A DNA stretch of 64,000 nt from positions 62,001-126,000 of the forward strand of contig NW_027490471.1 in NCBI RefSeq assembly GCF_050948175.1, in the 5' to 3' direction. The notes under the pieces are model-generated. The model saw nothing but the letters and a program-made list of their open reading frames with translations. It had not been told where the DNA came from and did not search any database. The stretch's first letter is position 1; every line of letters starts with the position of its first letter. Shown here piece by piece: positions 62,344-64,000 of this stretch. Origin of the DNA: Xylocopa sonorina. Its lineage: Eukaryota; Arthropoda; Insecta; Hymenoptera; Apidae. The position numbers and the translations under genes are program-made.

Positions 62344-64000
62344 CCATGAAACATAGAAATGAGATGCGATATCGCGTTTTAAGAAGCATTAGAACTCTAT
62401 TGCTACGATACGTAGACGTCTCCAAAAGCTATTTCCTTGCAAGGAAGTGTCGCATTTACATTCATTTGAAGTGTAGACGAGGACTACATAACACTTCGCA
62501 AATCATATTATTACTTACCATGAAACATAGAAATGAGATGCGATATCGCTTTTTAGGAATCATAAGAACTCTATTGCTACGATACGTAGACATCTGCAAA
62601 CGCTATTTCCTTGCAAGGAAGTGTCGCATTTACATTCATTTGAAGTGTAGACGAGTAATACATAACACGTCCCCAATCATATTATTTCTTACCATGAAAC
62701 ATAGAAATGAGATGCGATATCGCGTTTTAAGAAGCATTGGAAATCTATTGCTACGATACGTAGACATCTGCAAACGCTATATCCTAGCGAGGAAGTGTCG
62801 CATTTACATTCGTTTGTAGTGCAGACGAGGAATACATAACACTTCGCAAATCATATTATATATTACCATGAAACATAGAAATGAGATGCGATATCGCGTT
62901 TTAAGAAGCATTAGAACTCTACTGCTACGATAGGTAGACATATGCAAACGCTATTTCCTTGCAAGGAAGTGTCGCATTTACATTCATTTGAAGTGTAGAC
63001 GAGGAATACATCACACTTCGCGAATCATATTATATCTTACCATGAAACATAGAAATGAGATGCGATATTGTGTTTTGAGAAGCATTAGAACTCTATCGCT
63101 ACGATACCTAGACATCTGCAGACGCTATTTCCTTTCAAGGAAGTTCCGCATTTACATTCATTTGAATCGTATACCAGAAATACATAACACTTCGCAAATC
63201 ATATTATATCTTACCATGAAACATAGAAATGAGATGCGATATCGCGTTTTAGGAAGCATTAGAACTCTATTGCTAGGATACCTAGACAACTGCAAACGCT
63301 ATTTCCTTGCAAGGACGTGTCGCATTTACGTTCATTTGAATCATAGACGAGGAATGCATAACACTTCGCAATGAATATTATATCTTATCATGAAACATAA
63401 ATAGGAGATGCAATATCTCGTTTTAAGAAGCATTTGAACTCTATTGCTTCGATAAGTAGACATTTGCAAACGCTATTTCCTAGCAAGGAAGTGTCGCATT
63501 TACATTCATTTGAAGTGTAGACGAGGAATACATAACACTCCTGCAATCATATTATATCTTACCATGAAACATAGAAATGAGATGCGATATCGCGTTTTAA
63601 GAAGCATTGGAAATCTATTGCTACGATACGTAGACATCTACAAACGCTATTTCCTTGCAAGGAAGTGTCGCATTTACATTCATTTGAAGTGTAGACGAGG
63701 AATACATAGCACTTTGCAAATCATATTATATCTTACGATGAAACATAGAAATGAGATGCGATATCGCGTTTTAAGAATCATAAGAACTTTATTGCTACGA
63801 TACGTAGACATCTGCAAACGCTATTTCCTTGCAAGGAAGTGTCGCATTTACATTCATTTGAAGTGTAGACGAGGAATACATAACACTCCTGCAATCATAT
63901 TATATCTTACCATGAAACATAGAAATGAGATGCGATATCGCGTTTTAAGAATCATAAGAACTTTATTGCTACGATACGTAGACATCTGCAAACGCTATTT
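62344..64000. repeat. 28-monomer HOR, copy 3 (cut by window end)
   Basis: The third copy starts at the 4872-bp offset and matches copy 2 to the last base of the window, so the HOR very probably continues beyond it. No difference from copy 2 was noticed in this 1657-bp part. Confidence 0.9.

Larger units (their letters stand above)
31887..64000. repeat. 174-bp tandem satellite array, right arm
   Basis: This is the same satellite as the left arm, resuming immediately after the LTR element and running to the window end. Removing the 1062-bp element and one 4-bp target duplication restores monomer register, apart from one T missing from the 'cgttttaag' segment near 31929. The right arm holds the most homogeneous HORs of the window, especially from 52600 onward. 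No gene or other insertion is visible in this 32-kb stretch. Confidence 0.97.

Noticed and set aside
1..64000. A CRISPR array
   Set aside because: The repeats are 174 bp and contiguous. There are no short direct repeats separated by unique spacers, and no cas genes.

Overview
The window is almost entirely one tandem satellite array from a eukaryotic genome. About 360 head-to-tail copies of a monomer, normally exactly 174 bp, fill positions 1-30824 and 31887-64000. I see no ordinary protein-coding gene, tRNA, rRNA or CRISPR array. The AT-rich monomer (about 36% G+C by hand count), the multi-monomer higher-order repeats (HORs) and the lack of genes suggest centromeric or pericentromeric heterochromatin. 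The one foreign insertion is an LTR retroelement whose primer-binding site fits an animal-type nuclear tRNA-Trp, so an animal, perhaps an arthropod, is my best guess. The species cannot be told from this.

Layout. 1-8780: a 20-monomer HOR of 3479 bp in two full copies plus a partial third. 8780-13440: an 8/9-monomer HOR (1392/1566 bp). 13440-24200: a mosaic with 4-, 5-, 6-, 7- and 12-monomer periods. 24200-30824: a mosaic containing a 173-bp marker monomer and 6- and 16-monomer duplications. 30825-31886: the LTR element. 31887-37686: more satellite, including 348-bp dimer stretches and a duplicate of the segment upstream of the insertion. 37687-46535: a 20/21-monomer HOR with a shortened third copy. 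46535-52600: mixed monomers with a 10-monomer duplication. 52600-64000: a 28-monomer HOR (4872 bp) repeated with only a handful of differences, clearly a very recent amplification.

The insertion at 30825-31886 is the notable object. It is a complete but tiny (1062 bp) Ty3/Gypsy-style non-autonomous LTR retrotransposon. It has two 258-bp LTRs (TG...CA), a 4-bp ATAT target duplication, an 18-nt tRNA-Trp primer-binding site, a polypurine tract and no polymerase. Each LTR carries what reads as a complete type III hammerhead self-cleaving ribozyme with all core nucleotides intact. That is the architecture of a retrozyme, the non-autonomous hammerhead-bearing retroelements described from plants, and cleavage at both sites would release an 804-nt RNA able to circularise. 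The two ribozyme loops are also perfectly complementary over 11 nt, which predicts either a very strong loop-loop contact or a competing inactive fold.

The many open reading frames across the satellite, up to 439 codons with a 58-residue period, follow from 174 being divisible by three. I do not annotate them as genes.
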